This document shows, piece after piece, positions 51,201 to 63,300 of a stretch of 64,000 nt of DNA. The first letter of the stretch is position 1, and every line of letters begins with the position of its first letter. The notes beneath the pieces are model-generated. The model was not told the origin of the DNA, made no database searches, and saw nothing but the letters and a program-made list of their open reading frames with translations. Both the position numbers and the translations under genes were made by a program. Source of the stretch: Lineus longissimus (Eukaryota > Nemertea > Pilidiophora > Heteronemertea > Lineidae); contig NC_088312.1 of NCBI RefSeq assembly GCF_910592395.1, forward strand, positions 1,300,001 through 1,364,000, given 5' to 3'.

Positions 51201-54200
51201 TTTTTTCAAAAATAGAAATTATTTCATTTTGATCGAAACCAGTGTGATTGACGGCGTCAAGCGCTATAATCAGGGTCGTGCGGTGGCATAACGTTATTGA
51301 ACGTGTATGCTAGAGGTACTTGTGACAATATGCGTAGAAGATGAAAAACTGATTACACTCTGCAAAAGTAGCTTGATATTGACATTCCTACTTCGTGCGG
51401 TTAAACTACAATTTGGAGTAGGTAACAACCATATCGCGGACCTAAGACTATGCTGTTCACCTACGAGTCAGCCAGTACTACATTGTACGTCTGTCCAAAA
51501 TGCCAATGCCCGTACTGGTAATGATGATCTTACATTCGGGAAAACATTAACAAAACACAAAAATAATTGCTTTCGAAGCGCCAAAATGACACATTACAAA
51601 GTCACCCGAAAATAACGTGTAAAGACCAAAAATTAATTTATCCACGAAAACGGTACCACAATTATAAAATCAGTATCGTCGCAAAGTATCATACTTAATT
51701 TTAATCCAAGTTCATTCAACAGACTTTTTGATAAATGAGGTTTACAATTCGCTAAAATTTCTATCAACAAGACTTGGAAGGATCTAAACATCTCAGTTCA
51801 TCGTTCTCAGTCGCAGCGCGTTGAAAATGAATTAAGCTCGACCGTAGAATATGTGAATGTGTACCCTAGCTAATCCGCATAATTTGCCTTAACTCCTGTC
51901 TTGGTTAACATCAAGTTTTCATTAGCAATCGCCGCGAGTCATGCGCATGCAAATCTCAGAGAAGCAACAGGGTACCATCGAAGGTTTGCTTGCCATCTCT
52001 CATAGGCGTGGGCCAGCCCCCGGCACCAAAATCTCAAGCTGTATTCATTTCCTATTAGAGTTTTTTCTCGCCCCATGATATATGATCGCGGGGTGCATCC
52101 GAGTCCGTAAGCGCGTTTACTTGTTGGTTGAGATTGCCTATTGCCTTTCTGGGGTTGACATTGTCTGGATGGCACCCTGAGAATCGGCAAGAACGTCACC
52201 ACGGGCAGCTGCCCGGGAAACCTGGCCTGTGCCTAGAAACAGATTACACACAATCCGCAACCGTTTGTAGAATTTAAGATGGGTGTGTTGACAATGTCGG
52301 TTTATTTTTTCTTGGTACCTCGGCCCCGGGGTGATGTCTTTAGAAACGCTGTGCGTTCTCCCCGCTCAGATATCTTGAAATCAAGAGCTGGGTAATGCGG
52401 TCCTAAACGTCTGGGCCAGGTGTTGAAAGAAAACATTTCTCTGAAATACCGAAGGTATCGACATTTTGAAATTCTGTACATATTTCTGCAATATTTGACA
52501 CCACGGTGTGGTATAGATTTCGCTTGTGCTTTTTTTAATTCCACATTTTGTCAGACAGTTTTATGAAACTGTATTCATTGGCACACAATGGTTGTGGCAC
52601 CTTCGCCGCTAGTCAATGCCAGACTCCGTTATCATTATTTCATCACTTTTTACTGAGCAAACGCTTTGGCTGGAAACAACTTGTCCAAACAAATCATGGA
52701 GACTTGAGAGATGTTTTGTGACTTCGAAACTTTCAATTCCGCAATGCGCTATCACCCACGAAGATCAAAACTATTTAGTGTTTTGTCACAGGCTGGGGTA
52801 GACGCGACAATGGCGATCGGAACGCATGAACAGGATGATTTATGATACTGACATGCTTTTGAAACTGCTCGAATCCGAATAGAAATCTCAGTGTAATGTT
52901 CTACACTTCGACATGCACGAAGTGTAAACCGTGATCCATGTAAAGGCGTGTCTCGAGGTGTTGAATGGTGCCCTGTATTCACATACACAAACATGTCGTA
53001 ATGTGTCCACGTCGCCAATCCAGGTAGTAAATCTTTTCCTGTTGCTGATACGAACAGCGGCAATATTTTGAAAGTTTGAGAAAGATAGGAATTCGGACTC
53101 TTCATTAAACCTGAACCCAAGCTTTTGAGATTATGATGCCCTTAAATTCGAACACCTTAGAACGCCGCTTTGTTTAAGATAGGCAGCGAGCTCTTCCAAC
53201 ACTTGCTTTCAAGATTTTGAAATGTTATGACCCTTCCATTACTTTCATAATGAACGAACCTCAAATCCTGCGCAGCATCAAATTTTAAAGCAGATCTCTG
53301 GACCGTCACTTCGCCAGCAAGACGTGGTTAGGGTCAGAACCTCATTTGGATTGACCTCAGAGAATACCAGACGTTGAAACAATAGTTAAGCGTTAATAGC
53401 ACTCGTCTGGACGTTACTTAAACCTCCGTAGTGGTTAACCGACACGTTAATTTGTACATGCACGGCTGAGCCAGACCAAACAGCCTTCCAGCCTTTAAAC
53501 CACATCTTCAGCCCCATCGAACCACTTGACATGGTCAGAGTGGTCAACTCCATGTACGGTGGACCGAGTACAAGTAAGAAGAGTTACACTAGGACAGACA
53601 TACTCTGCTACATGTACAGCTAGATGAGATGAAGGTATGGACTAGCTGAGGAGTCGAGCTGCAGCTGAGAGCAATTGCAATATTGGACTGGCGGCTCTGA
53701 TGGAATTGGAAGAAACAAAGCGTCAACTATAACAACAGTGGCTTTTATCAGTTGAATGAAATAAACTTAAAAATTGGCGTTGACTGTACTGAGATAAACA
53801 GTTGCCAACTTGGAGTGGATGGCGATTAGTGCTAGCATGTCTAGAGAAGTCAACAAAGAACCACTATCTGAAGTCATCTGGATGAGCCTATGTCTCTAAA
53901 ACACTGCCACGAACCTAACATTTAAAAAAAACTCGTCTGAATTTCTTAAATCAATCTCTTGACCGCCTTTAAGTTAAACCAATTAGCAACTACTGCGAGA
54001 AAAATGTTTCTGGTACTGAGAGCAAGACGATGAGCATAAGAAAATGAAACCTCGATGAAAGTTCATCCTGGCCTGTACGTTTGAGAAATACCCGGACCCG
54101 GTACAATTATTACACATTCCAGCCGAAGATTTTTCATATTCTGATATCCCGAATGATTTAGTTGGTATTGGTCATCTGATGTCGGCGTATGTCATACCAG

Positions 54201-54384
54201 ACGTGCTTGGGTTCAATATGGATAAATGAGTGATCCTGCGCCGAGTTTGCTCTGACACATCACCGGAGATACTGCACTGAGGGCAAGCACATCAATCAAA
54301 TCTGTAATGTTCTATCACCTCCTCATTACACGCACGCAGTAACATACCATTCTGATGCAAGCATTTAATATCACAATTCTCAGA

Positions 54385-54418
54385 GGGGTCCGGGGAGAGG
54401 GGCTATGTAGGGAATGGG
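54385..54418 (+). other. Canonical G-quadruplex motif
   Basis: Five G-runs (54385-54388, 54392-54395, 54399-54402, 54410-54412, 54416-54418) are separated by loops of 3, 3, 7 and 3 bases. This satisfies the standard motif of four runs with loops of at most 7, with one run spare. Confidence 0.8.
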
Positions 54419-56079
54419 ACAGCGGTTCAGGGTGATGTATAGGGCAGCCATCCGAGTGTACCAGGAACGCAGGACCAGCATGGCTGGCATCCAAATTGAC
54501 AAACTACAAAGTCGGCAGACTGGGAGTAATGAATCAACTCCTGCTGGCCTGTGACATGATGGAATATTGGGGGAGATCCACGTCTGAATTTGCTACACTT
54601 CTTTCAAAGTTGCTCTTGCAGAGAAATCGTTCTCTATGCGATGTCAATGGAAGGTATGAGCATACTATTCTCACTGAGGAGAACGCACTCCATACAATAC
54701 TCAGAAACGTTCTAGTAGTGTAGCTGATAGAGTCAAGGCAAAGCTTCCCGGAGAAAAGGGGTTGCTCTCTAAGTCAGTTGAGAACTCCAAATCATGATTG
54801 GTTGTCTGGGAGTTCTTGCTACCAGCTGTTGTCCAGCCAACACCCAGACCGCCAGTATCCTGGACCAAGTAATACAGAGTACTGCTTAGGTAGACTTACG
54901 GGGAACACCTTGAAAGAACTGCTTTGAAAAGGTGTGGTTCCAACCATCCTCTATCATGTCTAAAGTCGCCGTCATAGGTAAAAAGGCCACATTGCTTTGA
55001 CTCTACGTTTGGTTCTTTAACTTTTATGTTTCCTGACCAATTTGGATTACACCATCTTGTGTTTCAGTTGAGAATTCGACTTAGATCTCAAAAGCAAAAC
55101 ATTTGTCACGGTGCAGGACGAATTTTCAATTGTGTTGCTCGGTGGCCGTCTCAGACACGGAGTGCGGGCACAGTGCAGTCATAGTAGTACAGGCACGATG
55201 ATCTAAGAAATCTGGCATTTGGATTCACCACAGAAGAATCTTTGACAAGGATGTGACTTGTGTTGCTTTGGTCATTTCGGGAAACGTCAGTGCTGGTACA
55301 TTCCAGACTTTTAAAGCTAAGTAGAAGCTAACACTTCGACACGTCTTTCAAAGATTACTTCTATTCGAATTGATTATATCTGCTCTGACAAATATGACTA
55401 AAGCAACACAATTTGTGAGGGAAACACAGCGCACGTTTCGCAAAACAAATCAGGGCCATTTGGGAATAGGAATTCTTTTGCGGTTCAAAGGATGGGGAAC
55501 ATCTCGGGCACAGCGTTCTGATACAAAGGTTGAGAGTTTATATCAAAGCAGCAGTGACACTAAGTGTATGGTACCCAGTGATTTAGTCTTGATTTAGGTT
55601 CGGGTATGCTGGCCCACCTCTCACAATAGACGCTTCGTTCAAGAGCTTTTCCGACATACTTATGCCGTGTCAGCGTCCTTGGAAATATGTTCAGACGTCG
55701 AGAGTACTTATTAAAGGAGTTGACACCAATTTTACACTTAGAAAAACATTTCTGTTTTATTATTCCCTCTCTCTCTCATACCTCAATTTTGACACCTTTC
55801 GAAACACATGCAAATAATCTAGCTGTAGCAGAAATACCTATTCGTCCATTTCTGAAGATTTCGCCGAAATTTAAACCTGATCAAGAATTGCTTCGAACGT
55901 TTTTGTGGATTTTTCCATTCTTTTCGAATTGAGAGTTTTTGATTTTGATCTCCGTGGGAAAATACACTTTGTATAAATATATTAAGAAGATGCGTAATTG
56001 CATCCAATTAAATCCATGGAAGCGCACTCTCTCAGCATTACAGTTTAAACAGATACACACTGCATTACGCTTTAAATAA

Positions 56080-56235
56080 TTTAAAATTATATTTCAATTT
56101 GATTAATACAAGAACTGAAATCTTCCAAAGATCATTGGGAAATATAATTTTTGCAATCTCAGTAAAGATCAAACTAATCAACCGCCTCAATTAACGATCT
56201 TAATTAATTGCGAAATGATTATAATACTTCAACCC
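56080..56235. promoter_or_regulatory. AT-rich candidate enhancer 3' of POU3F
   Basis: It includes TTGATTAAT, two AAAGATCA motifs, TTAACGATC and TTAATTAATTG (56200-56210). It lies about 2.6 kb beyond the POU3F stop codon. The call rests on motif density only. Confidence 0.25.
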
Positions 56236-57539
56236 AAACGTGGAAGATTTTCAATGGACACATTTATACATCTACATTCTCATTTGATAATAGTTTACAA
56301 AATATTTACAGAATCTTAATTAACCGCATTTAAATCTGTACAATCATATTTGAATAGCAAGATATGTAAAATCAAGTAGTGTTTCAGGAGTCACTCAGTG
56401 GAACTGGCCAGTACCCGTGTTAAATACCAACCTTGGCATTGCCCTGGCAGAAATTTTCCCTAATAGCACCGTGCCGAAGTGGCCAAATGTGTCAAATGGT
56501 GGATCAGTGAAAGGAAATTTTCGCATATGAGTTTTCTTATCAGTTCATCAGTTATATCGCTTCACTGGCTCATGTTTTCATCTTGGTAAGGCTTATTGTA
56601 CAGCACTGGTTAAAGACGGGTGTCTCTCCTTGGATCTAAGTTTGTTCCAAGCATGTCTTGTAAATCACTTCGACCTTATACGGAGTTTTCCTTGGGTTCT
56701 TCATTTTTAATTCTTTTTAAAACGATAAAAGTCTCACTAAATCTTTTTTACTGCGATAGTGAAAGAGATTCCACTTCCTGCCCATTTGAACACATTGGGT
56801 CACGCATCAGATAATTTACAATCTCAAAGCATTTGTGAATGTAGGAAGAACTGTACCTTAACGTTGTCATACGTTGATATGAAAGAATTATTAGGGCAAA
56901 ACGAAGAATCTTCATCTCCCACCACCACTTTAGGCTACAGCTGCAATAGCAGGGGAAGTGCTGAAACTGAGTCTTTCAGTGTCACTTTTGACAATTGTTC
57001 GGGAAAAAAATTCACGCATTGAAAAATCACGACTGGAAGTTACCACTATATTTCGTGTTGCAAATTTCGGTTGAGGTTACACATTTTTTTATCGAATTAG
57101 GCTACCATTCACAATGTTCAAATGACCATCAAAATTGTCTTTCATAGATTAAAACGTGATATTTGACTTTGACTAGCCTTCTGGTGGCGTCTGACGTTTT
57201 GATGACAGCAGTACCCGCATGACTCAATCAACATGATCACAACCTATGATTAACCGTCGCGAGCTGTTGCAAGCGAGGTGCCTCACACCCGCAACGCCTT
57301 TTTGTGATGCCATACAAAATACCAATTAAAACTTTCTAAATGGCGTACTAACTCAGTTTCCGTAATGACGTATCGCATAAAAGGACATTTGGATAATATC
57401 ATTCAAATTTGAAATATCTGTTCCTCTCGATGACATTTTTTCAAAACAGCTAAAATGTCTGGTATATTCGGCAGCCAAAAATCAGACTTTGTTGTCCATG
57501 TATGTTCCATCATTCAACACGTTTAGGAGAATTCAAGGA

Positions 57540-58828
57540 AAGCAGATGATATTCGAATTCTCATACATGTCAAATTTTATAAACAGAAATAAAAGTTCAC
57601 TTTTTTACTTTTCGCCTCGTACATTTTATCGAATAGCAGCATTGCTTTGAAAAAAACACGTCCTAACCCAACGACGGTCATGTTGAGGAAATGAGAAAAT
57701 ATTGTAAAACTAAGCTCACTAAACTACACGAAATCATAAAAGGGTAAATCTTGTCTGCACCCACAGTAAAGTTTCTGCCAGGGTTAAACGGAAATCGACT
57801 TTAGGTTAGTAATATTGCACATTCGTATAAAAATATCTTACACACCGTTCAAATGCCAAAGCTGGTATTTTAGACTCAAAATGCATGAAAATGACTCAGG
57901 GCTGCCAGGGTAGGTTGAAGTACAACCCTGAGCTTTTTTCAAGCTTCATGCAGTGGCCAGCATCCAAAGTTGGCCTGTTCTGTCCTGATATCTCAAGACT
58001 TTTCATGTACTCTATCGAAATTTCCCCCACTACGTTGTTATGACTAGTGTCATATTGGCATGGCTAAACAGTGCATCATAAGAGAAAAATATCTCATTCA
58101 GCACTGACAATCACGCTGTTTGGGTGCAGCGTGGAATAGCATCAACATTGGACATTTTTTTGAACCATTTCATATAATTACGAGGAGATCCGTGGAAATT
58201 GACCAACTATATACATTGTAACCAAGGATGTGGTTGTAGAATTTACATGGGTCCGTTTGATAGCCCTGAATAATGTATACAGCGGCAATTTACCCTGTGT
58301 TCTCTAGTAAACAATATACAGTTAACAGACAATGTGCCATGCGGCATGACTTTACCTCCTTCTCAGGCCTGGAGAGTTCCGGTGACGCAGGGGTGCAATC
58401 CTGGCTCATCAGTGCGTAGGAAGTGTCCAACTTCGAGTTCCATGAACGAAATCCACACTGGCTCCATTATACCACGCTTGTCTCCATGAATAAGAAGGCA
58501 TTGTGGGAACACATAATACTCGTCTTATGATATTCGGAAAACTGCTGCAGGGCCTTGGTTTGAGCACAGGCATTTGGCCAATACAATATTGTTTCAGTGT
58601 CCCGGCATGAAGACCAAGCTGTTCCGCCTGCAGCATGAGGAGCTATCAAAGAAATGTTAGCCTGTGCTGGTAAACAGACCGGTGATAACAGACACTCATA
58701 GTCCAACACATACTGTCCGGTGTGAGAAGTTGCACATTGTCCCCAAGTCCAAAACTGAATGTTCCTCGGAATGTTTTTTACTCATCATAGGGATTTGAAA
58801 TAAAAAGTTCACTGTCAAAGTCACATAG
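57540..58828 (-). other. Downstream flank / probable 3' UTR of POU3F
   Basis: This is the DNA immediately 3' of the POU3F stop codon. No canonical AATAAA was found on the gene's strand between 57540 and 58828, so the transcript end cannot be placed. The short open frames here (for example 58409-58709 on the minus strand) show no recognisable domain and are treated as chance. The real 3' UTR may be longer or use a variant signal. Confidence 0.35.
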
Positions 58829-60049
58829 TCAATGATGACTACTGTGATGATGATGTGGAGAGGTCTGGTGGTGTGATAAAAGAGTCTGCCCAACTTGGGC
58901 TAAAGACTGGGTCAACGTTTGAGGTATTAAATTGTGACTTTGGGTCATGAGGGGGGACCCTGTGCTGCCGGAATGTAATGGGCTGTTAGCATTATGTCCA
59001 TGGTGAATTGGACTCCCGTGCATAGGGCTATTAGAATCAGACATCTGAAGCAACTCACCGTTAGGGCCAATGCTAGGCGGCGTCATCCTCTTCTCCTTTT
59101 GTCTCCGGTTACAGAACCAAACTCGAACTACCTCCTTTTCCAACTGTAACGAATCGGCAAGTTGCGTAATCTCCTGAGCAGATGGTTTCGGCTGCTTTAG
59201 AAAGTGATTCTCAAGCGCTCCTTTCACAGTAACTTCGATACTCGTTCGCTTTTTACGTTTTCTGCCCTGAGCTGCAATTTTGTCGATGCTGGTCGGTGAT
59301 CCCGTGGTCGAATCCGCCTCCTCTAACCACTTGTGCAAAAGAGGCTTCAATTTACACATATTTTTAAAACTGAGCTGAAGAGCCTCAAAACGACATATCG
59401 TAGTCTGACTGAAAACGTTACCGTACAGAGTTCCTAAGGCCAGTCCCACATCAGCTTGCGTAAAGCCCAGTTTAATCCTCCGTTGTTTGAATGATTTGGC
59501 GAATGCTTCCAAGTCGTCGGAAGTCGGGGCATCTTCGTCCGAGTGATCGTGAGGGTCCATATCGGGTCCATCCCGGAGTCCTGGGTGCATTTGTTGGTTT
59601 GGTGACAGCATACCGTTCATTAATCCTCCGTATCCATGATGTTGCAGCTGCGGTGAACCGTTGCCCATGTTCAGGTGGCTGGACGTTACCGGTGAATGCC
59701 AACTGTGAGCTGGGTGAATCTGCTGTGGTGGTCGGTGGTGTAAGGTCCCAGGGTGATCTTGGATGGGTTTCATATCCTGTAACCCTCCGTGATGGCCCAT
59801 ACCTGAGCTCCAGTGACTAGTATCGTGCGTTGGTAAGCCTACACTTGCCCAATGTGAATGATGATGGCTCAGTGGATGTCCATTCTGGTGCTGCACTGGT
59901 GGCATGTACTTCATTTCGGGCATATCCCGATGATACTGTACAGTTTGAGAGACCGGGACCTGCATACTTGGACTGTCAGGTGACGGCGACACACTGATCG
60001 AACACGGGGTGTTCACCCCTATGTATGGATTTGCGGTTGTCGCGGCCAT
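58829..60049 (-). CDS. pou3f: POU class III homeobox transcription factor (Brn1/2/4 group), single exon
   Basis: The 406-residue protein is a nuclear DNA-binding regulator; in animals this class acts mainly in neural and ectodermal development. The N-terminus starts MAATTANPY, close to the start shared by POU3F proteins. Residues 1-170 are low-complexity and rich in His, Pro, Gln and Ser. The POU-specific domain is at about 172-246 ([16 protein letters not shown], then [12 protein letters not shown] and [16 protein letters not shown]). A linker with [13 protein letters not shown] follows, and the POU homeodomain is at about 264-323, with WFCNRR holding the POU-typical Cys50 and Asn51. The tail ends in a His-rich run and a TGA. 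The frame is open 36 bases further upstream, to TTG and beyond to a stop at 60107-60109, but the first in-frame ATG is at 60049 and has G at -3 and +4. The lack of introns matches POU3F genes of many animals. I am sure of the class; assignment to one vertebrate paralogue would be wrong for an invertebrate single copy. Confidence 0.97.
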   Translation of the reverse strand: MAATTANPYIGVNTPCSISVSPSPDSPSMQVPVSQTVQYHRDMPEMKYMPPVQHQNGHPLSHHHSHWASVGLPTHDTSHWSSGMGHHGGLQDMKPIQDHPGTLHHRPPQQIHPAHSWHSPVTSSHLNMGNGSPQLQHHGYGGLMNGMLSPNQQMHPGLRDGPDMDPHDHSDEDAPTSDDLEAFAKSFKQRRIKLGFTQADVGLALGTLYGNVFSQTTICRFEALQLSFKNMCKLKPLLHKWLEEADSTTGSPTSIDKIAAQGRKRKKRTSIEVTVKGALENHFLKQPKPSAQEITQLADSLQLEKEVVRVWFCNRRQKEKRMTPPSIGPNGELLQMSDSNSPMHGSPIHHGHNANSPLHSGSTGSPLMTQSHNLIPQTLTQSLAQVGQTLLSHHQTSPHHHHSSHH

Positions 60050-60300
60050 CGCGTTTGTAAAGCAATGGGATGATCTGACTTGCAAAGTGAGTCCCAGCCT
60101 TATGCGTTATGCATGTATTCTGAACTTCCCTACCTTGCCGCCAGACATATTATCGGCCATGATCGATGGACCCGTATCCGCGCGCTGATTGGCTACTCAT
60201 AATGTGATTGACAAGCCGCTGGAAGGGAAATCACCACGAATCATTTCATTTGGCCTCTCATTGGTCGTTCATTAATGAGCGCAGTGTCGTCCATAGCTAC
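60050..60300 (-). promoter_or_regulatory. Proximal upstream region of the POU3F gene with two CCAAT boxes
   Basis: Read on the gene's strand, CCAAT pentamers occur at 60187-60191 (in AGCCAATC) and 60260-60264 (in GACCAATG). They are about 140 and 210 bases upstream of the ATG and 73 bases apart. A palindromic homeodomain-type site CATTAATG lies at 60270-60277, next to the distal CCAAT. The stretch around 60150-60190 is locally CpG-rich. I see no convincing TATA box. CCAAT boxes bound by NF-Y are common in such promoters; the transcription start cannot be placed from sequence alone. Confidence 0.5.
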
Positions 60301-63300
60301 TTACTGAAGCGAAGGATATTCAAACAGTGCTATTTATCCATTGAGCCACAATCGTTGCTTTTGTTTGTGGTCGTTCGCGGTGCTGTCGAACGTAAACTCA
60401 GTTGTCTTCATGTAGTACCCACCCCGCGAACCAGATGGGGTATCGCGTTAGGGTAGAATGGGAGAGGGGGCGGCCAAATTTGCTCTAGTTTCAGAGTTGA
60501 TTGATGATCCATGGTCAAAGGAGGCAAAGTAAAGTTCCAAACGATATTACATTTCAAGCCTATTGTGTCCCATTCAATGACACCATGGCTCGGCCGGCAA
60601 GGAATTTTTAATTAAACTTCACCCATTTGTGTACAAGTTGTCGTGTTTTCAGTTCGTGCTACAGCAGAATAGGTAGCCTATTTTCGGCGCTTGTGTGTGT
60701 AACGACAGATTTAGCACAAGAGTCATGTCATTTCAGACACTGTCAACTTAAACCTTCAAAAGTGAACACGTCTTCACTGCCCTTTTGAACATCTATCTCG
60801 CCGCGTTTGTACACACCATTGCATTGGTATTCAAACTACATGCAGTGAATTTGAACTAAAGCCTGCTTTCAAAGATATATTAAGTTAGCGTTAGAGGTAG
60901 TGTGTTCCTGGATGCTTTATTTCCTGTTCTATTTTACCATGTCTTAACAACTGAAAGAACTATTTTAACACAAAAGGTGTCCTCTGGTCTTACACTCTCA
61001 TGTAATGAATTACATGTATCTACGAAATCATTGATATTGCATATTTATCAAGGCGTACTTTGAAGAATTATCAGTTTCTAATTAAAATGCAATATTTTAT
61101 GACATAGTTCAGTTCATTGATTTTCATTGATGTGAAAGATTCTCAATTCAACTAATTTCCAATTGGCGATAAATAAAAGTGATCCTCTCCCCTGCTAATT
61201 ATGAGAAAACACCAATTATGTGTTAATAAGGCATTTGATTGAATTGCTGTGAGCTAAACAGTTTATGAGAACAACAGGCTATGATCACTGTACACAATCT
61301 AGATGGGAAAATTATGAGTTTTGCTTGAGGGGATTAAGAAGATTTTCATCATTATGTATTTCTGATGGAAATTTATACTAAAAAGCTCCTCGTTATTGCA
61401 ACGTGTGTTGTTTTATTCAAATATATACACGCATGTTCATCGGATAGTGTACACGAATAATATGCACTCTAGCTACTTCTGCCACTGGTTACTGCAAGGG
61501 AACTACTTGCCATGATAAACATCTGGAAGGTGCTAAATTAATATTCCTTTTACTTATGTTTAAATACATTTATATTGTCCTGTGTGAAGCTAGTGTGAGA
61601 CCAAACCAGGTACATGAACAATGCCGTTTATAGCATCAAGTGACAGCAAGAAAAACCTTATACATACTTGATGATAGGCATATATAGTAATCATAATATT
61701 TGAAAGATACTATTTATGGTAAATGTTATTACAATTTTTTTTTATTTGCTAAGTGACGAGTTGAAACATGACCAGTAAACTGGTAACGGTACGTGTTCCC
61801 AAATAAAATGTACAAATAATCAAATGATAAAAAACCTGTATGCATACATATACAAATCTTGTCTCTTGTCGGTGTGTAGTAACTATAGGTAACATTTCTC
61901 TAATATTTTTAATAAGTCAACAATGCTGCATGAATATCAAATCACAGTCCTCATTCTCGTATCCTTCTTGAATTGCTAATGTCTGGAAATCTGCGCCATC
62001 TGGCAAGAATGTGTCTAACTCCAATAAAACGTTAGCAAATCTCGTTTCCTTGAAGATGAAAGATTCAACTGTACCCCGGGTGTGTCATCATAGGACAAAC
62101 CAGTCGGCAACTTTTGATAAAGTGTATAAGAAAGAGGATCATTTTAGAGTCGACGAAAAAGGTTGAGTGTCCGTGACTTTCTACCTATACTTAATTCCCA
62201 GTCAAAATATATCCAAGCCACTGATAAAAAAATCAGAGGACGGAACAATTTTTTTCATAAATTTTTCACCGAATGATTGTCAGTCGAGGTTAAAAACATA
62301 CACCTTAGCTGATTAAATAATCAAAATGGTATGGGGGAATGTAATAGTGTGTTCGTGTGCATAATTGTAGGTGAGGGTTATGACACTAAAGGGCCTACAA
62401 GACGACATGGTGCGATTCCTTGGACAGGTGGAAAGCCTGCATTCATCAGAGTGTGACAAAGGCCTAAGCATTTATACATGTATGTGGGTTCCATTCAATA
62501 TATACACAGCAGTGATGCTACGGGTTTTTAAGTTCAGCCACATCGCTGTATTCGATCATTTTCCCCGTTTATTTAGCTAAACTGACATCAACAACTAAGT
62601 ATTCCGTCAGATTCCCGGCTTATATATTCAACATAACAAATGTTGACGAAATTAGTCAGATGCAAATTATACATGTTTCCAAGAAGGTTATCCTTATAGT
62701 CTCGCTTACATTGTATTTAAGCAAAATACACTAATCTGTCAGGTATGACGAAGTAGTTGTCATCAAATCGCTAAATTCCAATAACTCCAGCAGTTCATTC
62801 GTTAAGTTTATACAGACACGTCATACGACAGCAGATGTTTAATGATGCGGTTTGAATATTATTAACCGCACTTTTTACCATCATGAACGTACAAAATACT
62901 TGAAGGTGATGGATTATACACATACATGTACGTTGTTGATGTTAACATTATTCGCAGCCTCCTGCCATGCCTGTACGCCAGACTTAGACAATAGATGGTG
63001 TCATCCATTATGAATTCTATAGGCCTTGACGCCATTCTCCTCTTGGGTTTGTTCCAGTATAACATGACCATCATCATTTTCTAAATGGACACTAATACCA
63101 GGTCATTAGCTCTAGCTGCTTGAGGGGTCAGTGCCCTTGTCATAGAGCCAAACGTCACACAACTCACCCGTACCCTCAACTCAAGGGTAAGCAGTCACTT
63201 TGGCCGGGCAGAGCGGACAGTTAAAATTCTTGCCCCCAATTTTGTATCGTTAGCCCTTCATAAATCATAGTATACGATTGCCGCTTGGTCATGAAATTAC

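Larger units (their letters stand above)
46632..57539. other. Long stretch without a supported gene
   Basis: AT-rich, with octamers at 51947-51954 and 55808-55815, the hairpin element at 48055-48265, the G-quadruplex motif at 54385 and the candidate enhancer at 56080. The frames at 51307-51615 and 52752-53120 are open by chance as far as I can tell. Confidence 0.55.

Noticed and set aside
51955-52010. Apparent similarity (TCTCATAGGC) to the reverse strand of the 45.3-kb duplication
   Set aside because: The match is short and patchy; it cannot be separated from chance without a scored alignment.
59491-59820. 109-codon forward frame opposite the POU3F gene
   Set aside because: It is antisense to the POU3F coding sequence and is kept open by that gene's codon pattern.
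60050-60085. Twelve-residue N-terminal extension of POU3F starting at TTG
   Set aside because: TTG is not a normal start in animals, the downstream ATG has a good context, and the MAATTANPY start matches the family.
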